Shown: in pieces, positions 1-7,475 of the stretch
Numbering within the stretch: position 1 is the stretch's first letter
Layout: each line of letters opens with the position of its first letter
Source: Alphaproteobacteria bacterium
Lineage (GTDB): Bacteria > Pseudomonadota > Alphaproteobacteria > JABAAW01 > JAHZMA01
Length of the DNA stretch: 51,691 bases
Direction of reading: 5' to 3'
NCBI GenBank assembly: GCA_022599575.1
Contig: JAHZMA010000121.1
Span: forward strand, 1 to 51,691
The notes under the pieces: generated by a model
The model's database searches: none
The model's input: the letters and a program-made list of their open reading frames with translations, nothing else
What the model was told of the DNA's origin: nothing
Program-made: the position numbers and the translations under genes

Positions 1-702
<702 letters not shown>

Positions 703-720
703 TTAAAAATAATTTTAAGC

Positions 721-760
721 AATAAAAAAAGGCAGATATTCGTAAAAATACCCGCCTTTC
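721..760 (-). terminator. Candidate intrinsic terminator between the small ORF and tmm
   Basis: On the minus strand AAAGGC and GCCTTT arms (754-759 and 728-733) enclose an imperfect AT-rich loop and run into a T-tract (TTTTTTT). It sits just downstream of the 58-aa ORF and could end the amt transcript or attenuate read-through into tmm. The inner pairing is imperfect. Confidence 0.5.
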
Positions 761-791
761 TTTATATCATTAGATAAACCACATCATTATG

Positions 792-968
792 TTATGATTT
801 ATCGTAATCTTTATAACGTTGCTTTTCGGATTTATTGCCAATAAATAAGACAACACCGCATACAACAAAAGCTAAAAATGTATATATGCCCGGTGCAATA
901 CCGTTTGCGCCCATATACATTGCGCCTTCTACAACATTCCATGTTGCTGGACTAAATGGAAATCCCAT
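792..968 (-). CDS. Small single-pass membrane protein between amt and tmm
   Basis: This 58-aa ORF is too short for most gene callers. It begins MGFPFSPATWNVVEGAMYMG, has one hydrophobic segment (about residues 25-44, ending FVVCGVVLFIG) and a charged tail (KSEKQRYKDYDKS). It starts 53 bases after the amt stop and is followed by a candidate terminator, so it probably shares the amt transcript. Codon use matches its neighbours. I do not recognise a named family. Its position between an Amt transporter and Tmm suggests an accessory role in methylamine or ammonium transport, but that is inference. Confidence 0.7.
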   Translation of the reverse strand: MGFPFSPATWNVVEGAMYMGANGIAPGIYTFLAFVVCGVVLFIGNKSEKQRYKDYDKS

Positions 969-1021
969 AATTTTATCCTTTCACTTTTAAGTTATTAGTT
1001 ACTAAATTACTTTTTACCCAA

Positions 1022-2395
1022 TTATTTCTTACTGGGTGGTTTTGATGCGAAAATCCCTTCAGGATACGCAGCCAATGGCACTTTTACAGTATCCAAGCCT
1101 GCAATTTCTATATCTTCAGGAATACGCAACATATCAAGTTTCTTTAGAATCCACGCACAGATATAACCTGGCACGAAACCAACTAAGAAAAACACAACAG
1201 CACCAATAATCTGACCAATCAGACTAATGGTTGGCACACCAACATCGCCCGGTAGGGCAGGGAAGCCAGTAGCGAACACGCCTAACATAATCACGCCATA
1301 TAGCCCGATTGTGCCATGCACAGTCACCGCGCCCACCGCATCATCTATGCCGAATTTTTCCAGCAGATTGGCGGCAGGTTTTAGCAAAACACCTGCTGAA
1401 AATGATATTAAGAACACCAAAGATGGGAAGTAAATATCCAAACCAGAAGCCACTGAAATAATACCAGCCAATGCACCAGACATCATCCAGAACGGATCTT
1501 TGGTAAGAATCCACGCACCAATAATACCACCTGCAACAGCGATAAGAATGTTAAACGCTAATGCTGATAAAGTGATGGGTGTGCCGTAAATTGTTGCCCC
1601 ATTGGTGGCTGACCAGCTCCATGCTTCGCCCGGCAGAATAATACATGCCATCAAAAAGCCGAAAAAGCCAACAATAATCAGCATCAAGCCTGTTACTGCG
1701 AACGGCATATTATGCCCTGTAATCACATTAGCAGAACCATCAGCGTTAAATTTACCAATCCGCGGGCCTAAATGAATCAACACGCCTAAAGCGAAGAAGC
1801 CAGCAACCGCATGCACGAGACCAGCGGCGCCAAAATCATGCAATCCAAATTGCGTTACCATCCAGCCATCAGCATGCCAGCCCCAAGCAGCGGCAAGCAC
1901 CCAAGCGAATGACCCAAGCACAACCGCTAAAATAACAAAGCCGACTGTTTGAATCCGCTCAATCACCGCGCCCGACATAATTGATGCTGTGGTGGCAGCA
2001 AACATGGCAAAAGCACCCCAGAAAACGCCAGACGCGTTATCGGCAATGTTTGGTCCCATATATTGTGCTGATTCGCCCCAGCCCAATGCAATCGCACTGG
2101 CATAAGCCCCACCAGATATTTCGGCAGGCCCTACTGATAATGTGAAGCCTGTGGGGAACGCCCAATAGACCCACCAACCAAATAGGTAGAATGTGATTAA
2201 AACAAAAGCAAATGCTAATAGGTTTTTAATGCCAGATGATAACACATTTTTCATCCGCGTTGCGCCCATTTCATAAGCTAAAAACCCTGCATGGATAACC
2301 ACCATCAGGGCAATTGTTACGTAATAGTAGGCTTCGGCAAACATTGCGTTTGTCGTCGCCACCATTTGTGTGAGTTGTTGAATTTGTTCTTCCAT
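1022..2395 (-). CDS. amt: Amt/MEP/Rh-family ammonium (or methylamine) transporter
   Basis: This 457-aa polytopic membrane protein has about 11 hydrophobic segments and the family landmarks. The first pore histidine lies in HDFGAAGLVHAVAGF, which also keeps the Asp of the substrate-recruitment site. The second pore histidine lies in AVGAVTVHGTIGLYG. The usual WFGFN-type segment is divergent here (GFFGFLMACI). An upstream in-frame TTG exists at 2410, but the ATG at 2395 is preceded by GGGAGAAC at good spacing and is preferred. The gene is upstream of a small membrane ORF and tmm. Because protonated trimethylamine resembles ammonium, this divergent Amt might move methylated amines, or it may recapture ammonium released by their breakdown. 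The sequence alone cannot decide. Confidence 0.93.
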   Translation of the reverse strand: MEEQIQQLTQMVATTNAMFAEAYYYVTIALMVVIHAGFLAYEMGATRMKNVLSSGIKNLLAFAFVLITFYLFGWWVYWAFPTGFTLSVGPAEISGGAYASAIALGWGESAQYMGPNIADNASGVFWGAFAMFAATTASIMSGAVIERIQTVGFVILAVVLGSFAWVLAAAWGWHADGWMVTQFGLHDFGAAGLVHAVAGFFALGVLIHLGPRIGKFNADGSANVITGHNMPFAVTGLMLIIVGFFGFLMACIILPGEAWSWSATNGATIYGTPITLSALAFNILIAVAGGIIGAWILTKDPFWMMSGALAGIISVASGLDIYFPSLVFLISFSAGVLLKPAANLLEKFGIDDAVGAVTVHGTIGLYGVIMLGVFATGFPALPGDVGVPTISLIGQIIGAVVFFLVGFVPGYICAWILKKLDMLRIPEDIEIAGLDTVKVPLAAYPEGIFASKPPSKK

Positions 2396-2482
2396 TAATT
2401 GTTCTCCCAAAAAAAATATTTTTCAAAAACAAATTTAAGATTCTGCAATGATAATAAAACATCGATACAGATTCGTAGAATC

Positions 2483-2511
2483 ACGCTAGCATAATTATTT
2501 TGCATTGTCAA
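2483..2511 (-). promoter_or_regulatory. Candidate sigma-70 promoter for amt
   Basis: On the minus strand a perfect -35 box TTGACA (2506-2511) is followed after 17 bases by TAGCGT (2483-2488) in the context TGCTAGCGT. It lies about 90 bases upstream of the chosen amt start. The -10 box is weak, which is common in this group. Confidence 0.45.
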
Positions 2512-2556
2512 ATGCACGACATTATTTAGTTCGCAGGCGAAAAAATGCACTGCTAC

Positions 2557-3390
2557 CTAAACATCAATCGCCAGTAATTTATACAGATAGCTTAACATCA
2601 ACCCTGTGAAGATTTTCGGCTGTTCAATCAGCCCCAAATGTTTCAGCGCAGGCACAATCGCCACTTGCGCGCCTACAATCTCGTTGGCAATGGCGCGGCT
2701 CATTTCAGGTGTGCTACCAGTATCATATTGGCAGGTAATCACCAAACTAGGATGCGTGATTTGTGGCTGGGGCTTTATCAATTCGCTAACGCCATGCGCC
2801 AAAACCTGATAGCAATCATTGTAAGCATCGGGGTTACATTGCGCGCGCCAATCGCGGATTAACGCGCATATCGCATCATTGACTTGCATAAATTCTGGGG
2901 TAAACCACCTCTCCAGCGCGGCATCCATACTGGACATCATGCCCTTGCTTCTTGACTGTATAGCGCGTTGCTCCACTGCCTGTTGCGCTTCTGGCTTGCG
3001 CTGATGTGGCGCGTTTAGAATCAATAACGCGATGGTTTTTTCGGGGTAATCTATCGCAAACCGTCTGTTAATCATACCGCCGATTGAAAAACCCGCAATC
3101 ACCACTTTTTCTATGCCGATATGGTCAAGCAAATCGCTGAGTTGGTTTGCCAATAAGGGGAGCGTAATGGTAGGAGAGGCGGGCAGTGCTTTACTATCAC
3201 CATGCCCATATAAATCGTAACATAGCACATGAAAATATTGTGTGAGTGCGCCCACATGCCATTGCCATAGCTGACGGTTTAACCCTAACCCATGTATCAG
3301 CACGATGGTTGCGACATTTTCGTGCGGATTTTGGGTGGCGAAAAACTGATAGGCAGTGCCGTTTTTATCAAATTGAGTTGCGTTCATCAT
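2557..3390 (-). CDS. Alpha/beta-hydrolase fold protein
   Basis: This 277-aa cytoplasmic hydrolase has the classical fold landmarks: an oxyanion-loop HGLGLNRQLW near residue 34, a nucleophile elbow GFSIGG near residue 102 (Ser), a probable acid Asp in CQYDTGSTPE, and a C-terminal LKHLGLIEQP that supplies the catalytic His. The pattern resembles 3-oxoadipate enol-lactonase and other esterases of the MhpC/BioH-like group, but the substrate cannot be read from the sequence. It starts MMN, so either Met could be used. It is divergent from the photolyase gene, with about 77 bases between them. Confidence 0.85.
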   Translation of the reverse strand: MMNATQFDKNGTAYQFFATQNPHENVATIVLIHGLGLNRQLWQWHVGALTQYFHVLCYDLYGHGDSKALPASPTITLPLLANQLSDLLDHIGIEKVVIAGFSIGGMINRRFAIDYPEKTIALLILNAPHQRKPEAQQAVEQRAIQSRSKGMMSSMDAALERWFTPEFMQVNDAICALIRDWRAQCNPDAYNDCYQVLAHGVSELIKPQPQITHPSLVITCQYDTGSTPEMSRAIANEIVGAQVAIVPALKHLGLIEQPKIFTGLMLSYLYKLLAIDV

Positions 3391-3467
3391 TTATTACTAG
3401 CATGATTGCATCATATAGGCAATAATATAAGCGGTTTACCACAAACAAAAAGAGGGCATAGAGCGCA

Positions 3468-4943
3468 ATGAAACACCCGATTATCATTCAGCTATTTTAT
3501 CAAGATTTACGGCTTGGCGATAATTCTGCCTTGCATCATGCGTTAGAATTATCGGCAGAGCAGGGGGCTTCATTATTGCCGATTTATATATTAGATGATG
3601 AGAATGCTGGCGATTATAAAATAGGAGGGGCATCAAGATTATGGCTTCACCATTCACTACAGAAATTGAGTGCTTCCTTATATGATGTGATGGGTGGTGG
3701 CTTATCATTCTATCGCGGTGATACATGCGATATTTTATCCGAGCTTGCTGATAGATTTTCGGTGCAAGCGATTTGCTATAATCAAAGTTACGAGCCATAT
3801 CGCAGAACGCTTCAAACCCGTATCACCCAAAAAATGCAAGCGCGCAATATTCAGATTCACAGCCATGATGATGCGTTACTATGGCAAGCATGGCAGGTGA
3901 AAAAACCAGATAATACGCATTATAAAGTGTTCACGCCTTTTTATCAGCGTGGCTGTATGGCAGCGCAACCGCCTGCAAAACCGTTAGGAAAATTTGCTCC
4001 TGATACTGCTATAAAAACCATGCGTGACTCACAATCGCTTGCATTAGCAGATTTGGCATTACTGCCTAGCCGTGCATGGGGCGCAGATATTGTTAAAATA
4101 TGGCAAATTGGCGAGGTGGGCGCAGGGCAGGCATGGCAAGATTTTACCGCTAATGGCATCGGTTATTACGATAAGGGACGCGATTTTCCAGCAAAAAAAC
4201 ATGTATCGCGCCTATCGCCATATCTGCATTTTGGTGAAATATCTATCCGAAAATTATGGCATGAAGCCAAAAGAATGCAGGGGGCGATGCAGGGCAAAAA
4301 TCCGCAATTTGATGCTTGCATTAATAAATTTTGTAGTGAGTTGGCATGGCGCGAATTTTCGCATCATATGCTCTATCATTACCCCGATTTGCCACATAAA
4401 AATCTACAGGCAAAATTTGATAAATTTCCGTGGAAGCATGATGCAAAATTGTTGCGCGCATGGCAAAAAGGCGAAACGGGTGTGCCGATTGTTGATGCGG
4501 GGATGCGTCAATTATGGCAAACGGGCTATATCCATAACCGCGTGCGGATGATTGTGGGGTCGTTTTTGGTAAAGAATTTACGGCTTGATTGGCGGTTGGG
4601 CGCAAGCTGGTTTTGGGATTGTTTGGTTGATGCTGATTTAGCCAATAATAGCGCAAGCTGGCAATGGATTGCAGGTTGTGGCGCTGATGCAGCGCCTTAT
4701 TTTCGGATTTTCAACCCCGTAACGCAAGCACAAAAATTTGATGCTGATGGGGAATATATCCACCAATTTGTGCCAGAATTGCGCGCGTTGCAGGGAAATG
4801 ATTTATTCGCCCCATGGCAATTAAAGCCAGAAAAATTGCAGGCAGCAGGAATCACATTAGGCGTTGATTATCCGCACCCGATTGTGGATTTAGTCGCTTC
4901 TCGCAATCATGCTTTAGAGGCTTTTAAGGGATTGACACGCTAG
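3468..4943 (+). CDS. phrB: Deoxyribodipyrimidine photo-lyase (class I cryptochrome/photolyase family)
   Basis: This 491-aa flavoprotein repairs UV-induced cyclobutane pyrimidine dimers with light. The N-terminal antenna-binding Rossmann domain (about residues 1-135) begins IIIQLFYQDLRLGDNSALH. The C-terminal FAD domain carries LSPYLHFGEIS, ELAWREFSHHML, KGETGVPIVDAGMRQLWQTG, HNRVRMIVGSFLVK and FNPVTQAQKFD, all family hallmarks with the expected Trp residues. Its length is normal for the family (about 470-490 aa). A photolyase fits a sunlit surface-water habitat. The substrate class (CPD rather than 6-4 photoproduct) is inferred from general resemblance. Confidence 0.95.
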   Translation: MKHPIIIQLFYQDLRLGDNSALHHALELSAEQGASLLPIYILDDENAGDYKIGGASRLWLHHSLQKLSASLYDVMGGGLSFYRGDTCDILSELADRFSVQAICYNQSYEPYRRTLQTRITQKMQARNIQIHSHDDALLWQAWQVKKPDNTHYKVFTPFYQRGCMAAQPPAKPLGKFAPDTAIKTMRDSQSLALADLALLPSRAWGADIVKIWQIGEVGAGQAWQDFTANGIGYYDKGRDFPAKKHVSRLSPYLHFGEISIRKLWHEAKRMQGAMQGKNPQFDACINKFCSELAWREFSHHMLYHYPDLPHKNLQAKFDKFPWKHDAKLLRAWQKGETGVPIVDAGMRQLWQTGYIHNRVRMIVGSFLVKNLRLDWRLGASWFWDCLVDADLANNSASWQWIAGCGADAAPYFRIFNPVTQAQKFDADGEYIHQFVPELRALQGNDLFAPWQLKPEKLQAAGITLGVDYPHPIVDLVASRNHALEAFKGLTR

Positions 4944-4960
4944 ATTTTAGTATTGAGTAT

Positions 4961-5085
4961 AGCGGGGGATTATCAACGGGGCGAGGTTATGTTGCCACTG
5001 GTTCAAAACATAACCGAGCTATCGCAAGGGAAGCGGGCTTGTCCTCGCGACCGAGAAGCGAAGTCGCACCCCCTTGATACTATAA
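4961..5085 (+). repeat. Structured repeat unit 1 downstream of the photolyase
   Basis: The unit begins near GCGGGGGATTATCAA and ends CCCCCTTGATACTATA, the same boundary words as the next unit. Inside, GGTTATGTT (4985-4993) pairs perfectly with AACATAACC (5007-5015), and GCGAC/GTCGC pair around 5047-5066. No credible ORF is present; the short reading frame across it is a by-product of the G+C-rich palindromes. The composition is clearly richer in G+C than the flanking genes. Confidence 0.6.
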
Positions 5086-5089
5086 ACGC

Positions 5090-5176
5090 GGGGGGATTAT
5101 CAAGGGGGGTCGCAACAAGGCGGGCAATCCTACGGATATGACCGCCGAGAAGTTGCGCCGCGCCCCCCTTGATACT
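5090..5176 (+). repeat. Structured repeat unit 2: nested four-helix palindrome
   Basis: Four stems are in register: ATCAAGGGGGG (5099-5109) with CCCCCCTTGAT (5163-5173); GCAAC (5112-5116) with GTTGC (5152-5156); GGCGG (5119-5123) with CCGCC (5142-5146); ATCC (5127-5130) with GGAT (5134-5137). The boundaries repeat those of unit 1, giving two tandem units of the same element. It could form a long hairpin in RNA or a cruciform in DNA. Confidence 0.65.
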
Positions 5177-5243
5177 ATGAAAGCTATAAAGATACGCACT
5201 GCCTTATGTGATACGCACCTCAAAACAACACACTCCTCCCCTC

Positions 5244-5320
5244 CGTCATTCCGTGCCACTGTCCCGATAGGGCAGTGTAAAAGACACGGAATCCAGTAAA
5301 AGGGCGAGGTTTACCTCGCC
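5244..5320 (+). repeat. Dispersed palindromic element, copy 1 (two hairpins)
   Basis: The outer stem ATTCCGTG (5248-5255) pairs with CACGGAAT (5285-5292). It encloses a hairpin with loop GATA (stem core CCC/GGG) and is followed by a second hairpin, GGCGAGG TTTA CCTCGCC, at about 5303-5320. The same architecture recurs at 7380-7449 (minus) and 50691-50763 (plus) with different but still pairing stems. Confidence 0.75.
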
Positions 5321-5374
5321 ATCGGAAGTAAGGAATCACGAAGTCCGTGTTTACCTCGATGCTGTTTCTGTACA

Positions 5375-5397
5375 CCCGCTTTCGCGAGAAAGACGGG
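5375..5397 (+). repeat. Short palindrome of the CGTC/GACGGG type
   Basis: CCCG-CTTTC, loop GCGA, GAAAG-A-CGGG forms a tight hairpin. With 5992-6011 it makes a second class of short palindrome that brackets the orphan ORF at 5497-5943. The ends recall the CGTCATTC/GAATCC ends of the larger dispersed element. Confidence 0.5.
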
Positions 5398-5496
5398 ATA
5401 GAATATCTTGAAGTATACCCCATATTTTAGTGTTGATGATTTTAAAATACTCTGTTATCCTTTTCATTTATTAACTTAATATTAAGGAATATTACA

Positions 5497-5943
5497 ATGT
5501 CTAATAACAACAATATATTAAAAGCAATTTATGAAACCAAACGTCAGCAACTAACAATTAGTTGGTTGAATCCGCAAACTCGAAAATATATCAATAATGC
5601 CTATTTTTATGCATATTATACAAGAATGTTTCCATTTTTTCATGCAAATGAAAATAACGAAGACCTTTTCCTAGATGTACATGATATAGACAAAAAATTT
5701 GTTGATGAGGTTACGGAGTATTTAGAAAAAAATGATAGCGATGTTAATTTACATTTCCATACTATTGAAATGAATTTTGATGGTCACACAGCTAAACGAA
5801 TGGAACTAATATTTATTCTACAATATTGTTTTTTGTCAGGAAAATTTAAGGAGACTATTAAAACAATATTAAGGAATACTCCACCGATGGAAGTTAAAGA
5901 TGTCATTGGAGAGATCGATGAAAGTAATATTCGTTTATATTAA
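5497..5943 (+). CDS. Hypothetical protein in the repeat-rich accessory block
   Basis: This 148-aa protein has no signal peptide, no membrane segment and no motif I recognise. It is rich in Asn, Phe, Tyr and Asp/Glu and looks like a soluble alpha/beta protein. It has a proper start with upstream TTAAGGAATATTACA (SD-like AAGGA, 9 bases before the ATG). It is lower in G+C than nearby core genes and lies between palindromic repeats, so it is probably accessory or acquired. I propose no function. Confidence 0.65.
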   Translation: MSNNNNILKAIYETKRQQLTISWLNPQTRKYINNAYFYAYYTRMFPFFHANENNEDLFLDVHDIDKKFVDEVTEYLEKNDSDVNLHFHTIEMNFDGHTAKRMELIFILQYCFLSGKFKETIKTILRNTPPMEVKDVIGEIDESNIRLY

Positions 5944-5991
5944 GAATTACAATTAATTTTTAACCCCTTGTATTTACGCCCTGCCCTATGG

Positions 5992-6011
5992 ATTCTCGCT
6001 TTTGCGAGAAT
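5992..6011 (+). repeat. Short palindrome, second bracket of the orphan ORF
   Basis: ATTCTCGC pairs with GCGAGAAT around a TTTT loop and is followed by GACGGG. It lies between the converging orphan ORF and ankyrin gene and may also serve as a bidirectional transcription barrier. Confidence 0.55.
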
Positions 6012-6038
6012 GACGGGTGGGGTTATGTATGAAAAAAA

Positions 6039-7118
6039 TTACTTATCACGCAACTCATCTAGCAAGCGATAGGCTTCTGTGTTTTTTAAGGTTTCATGCC
6101 TTTGAAGCAAGTCCCATGCGGTTTTGCCATCATTATCACGCGCTTCAATATCCGCGCCTGCTTTAATTAAGGTCATAATAATTTCAGGGTTTGCATTCAT
6201 AAGAGCTGCACCGATTAAAGCTGTAATTCCGTCTTTATCGCCTACATTGACATCTGCCCCTGCTTTAATAAGCGTTTTGATAATTTCAAGATTTAAATTC
6301 ATCGAAGTCGCTAACATTAGAGCTGTATTGCCATGTTTGGTTTTTGCATTAACATCTGCGCCTGCTTTAATAAGCGTGGTAATAATTTCAGGGTTTTGAT
6401 TGCCGATAGCATAGAATAATGCTGTATTTCTGTCTTCATCACGTGCTTCAGTATCAGCACCCGCTTCAATAAGAGCTGTAATACCATCGGGGTTTTTAGT
6501 AAACTCAGCCGCATATATTAAAGCTGTTCTGCCATCTTCAGCACTTGCATTCACATCCGCACCGCCTTTAATTAATGCTGTCATAATATCAGGGTTTTGA
6601 TTACGAAAAGCCGTAAACATTAAAGCTGTAAATCCTCCTTCAGCACTTGCATTAACATCAGCACCTGCTTTAATTAATGCGGTAATAATCTCAGGATTTG
6701 GGTTGAACTCACACACACACGTTAAAACTGACTTCCCGTCTCCACTATAGACATTCACATCCGCACCTGCTTTGATTAATGCTGTGATAATTTCAGGGTT
6801 CTTATTATTGACAGCCGCATAGATTAAAGCTGTATTGTTAAGATTATTACGTGCATTTACATCTGCACCTGCTTCAGCAAGAAGTGTGATAATATCAGGA
6901 TTATAATTATGCCAAACAGCAAGCATTAAAGCTGTCTCTCCCTTTTCATTATGTGTATGCACATCCGCACCTTTTTTCAGTTCAAGTTTTACATCGGCAG
7001 GGGTAGCACGTTGCCAAAAAAAAGAGTTTAACAATGGATTGCCCTTAAAATGAATAAACAATGCTGGTATAATAAAAATCGCAATAATTATTAAAAAAAC
7101 TATTAAAAAAAACTCCAT
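6039..7118 (-). CDS. Ankyrin-repeat protein with N-terminal membrane anchor
   Basis: This 359-aa protein has one N-terminal hydrophobic segment (FFLIVFLIIIAIFIIPALF) followed by about nine ankyrin repeats of 34 residues, each with the pattern GADVNA-x-G-TAL-x-A-NPEIITALIKA. I chose the start at 7118 because GAGGTG lies just upstream of that ATG; an earlier in-frame ATG at 7151 has no ribosome site. The repeats would face the periplasm or cytoplasm depending on the orientation of the anchor. Ankyrin arrays mediate protein binding; the partner is unknown. The DNA repeat period is about 102 bp, so copy-number change by recombination is likely. It lies in the palindrome-flanked accessory block. 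Confidence 0.88.
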   Translation of the reverse strand: MEFFLIVFLIIIAIFIIPALFIHFKGNPLLNSFFWQRATPADVKLELKKGADVHTHNEKGETALMLAVWHNYNPDIITLLAEAGADVNARNNLNNTALIYAAVNNKNPEIITALIKAGADVNVYSGDGKSVLTCVCEFNPNPEIITALIKAGADVNASAEGGFTALMFTAFRNQNPDIMTALIKGGADVNASAEDGRTALIYAAEFTKNPDGITALIEAGADTEARDEDRNTALFYAIGNQNPEIITTLIKAGADVNAKTKHGNTALMLATSMNLNLEIIKTLIKAGADVNVGDKDGITALIGAALMNANPEIIMTLIKAGADIEARDNDGKTAWDLLQRHETLKNTEAYRLLDELRDK

Positions 7119-7183
7119 AATCACCTCGCTTAAAAATATATTATTTGACATGTCAAATGTGCCGACAATTAGTGTCGGGCTTT

Positions 7184-7296
7184 GTCAATAATCATCAAAG
7201 GATGTTTATGCTACCTATTTCCCTACTTAAAAGTCGGGTATTGCATTCAATAGCAAACCCGACAGGGCTTGCCATCCTTTGAATTAAATTATTGAC
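7184..7296. repeat. 113-bp nested inverted repeat upstream of the ankyrin gene
   Basis: The arms pair in order: GTCAATAAT (7184-7192) with ATTATTGAC (7288-7296); TCAAAGGATG (7195-7204) with CATCCTTTGA (7273-7282); CCCT (7221-7224) with AGGG (7264-7267); GTCGGGT-TTGC (7233-7244) with GCAA-ACCCGAC (7253-7263). No ORF is inside. It could be a MITE-like insertion or a structured leader of the ankyrin mRNA. Confidence 0.6.
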
Positions 7297-7341
7297 GCGG
7301 TAAGGCTATATGATTCCAAGATTTAAGTCAATGGTATTGTT

Positions 7342-7361
7342 GTTATAGTATCAAGGGGGAG
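7342..7361 (-). repeat. Inverted copy of the CCCCCTTGATACTATA motif
   Basis: The plus strand reads TTATAGTATCAAGGGGG, the reverse complement of the word that closes both repeat units near 5070-5086 and 5163-5178. It is thus present at both ends of the accessory block in opposite orientation. Only this end of the unit is present here. Confidence 0.55.
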
Positions 7362-7379
7362 GTGATTTCGTATTCCATA

Positions 7380-7449
7380 GGCGGGTTTTACCCGCCCATG
7401 TGGATTCCGTGTCTTAGTCAATGCCTATCGGCATTGGCACGGAACGACG
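7380..7449 (-). repeat. Dispersed palindromic element, copy 2 (inverted)
   Basis: On the minus strand it reads TTCCGTGCC, then AATGCC-GATA-GGCATT hairpin, then GACACGGAATCCA, then hairpin GGCGGG TAAAA CCCGCC (7380-7396). The order of parts matches the copies at 5244 and 50691. It lies 27 bases from the purH stop codon and might act as a 3' stabilising or terminating structure for purH. Confidence 0.72.
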
Positions 7450-7475
7450 AAGGAGTTCGTGTCGCGAGAGACTAC

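Noticed and set aside
2271-2462. 63-aa minus-strand frame overlapping the amt start
   Set aside because: It is a shadow in another frame of the amt 5' end and its leader, without family features.
4953-5141. 62-aa open frame after the photolyase gene
   Set aside because: It lies wholly in the structured tandem repeats and its codons are dictated by palindromes.
4961-5176. CRISPR array
   Set aside because: There are two boundary words in tandem but no regular short repeats with unique spacers, and the inside is itself palindromic; no cas gene is near.
6039-7118. Ankyrin DNA repeats as an independent repeat element
   Set aside because: The about 102-bp periodicity is fully explained by the coding ankyrin repeats.
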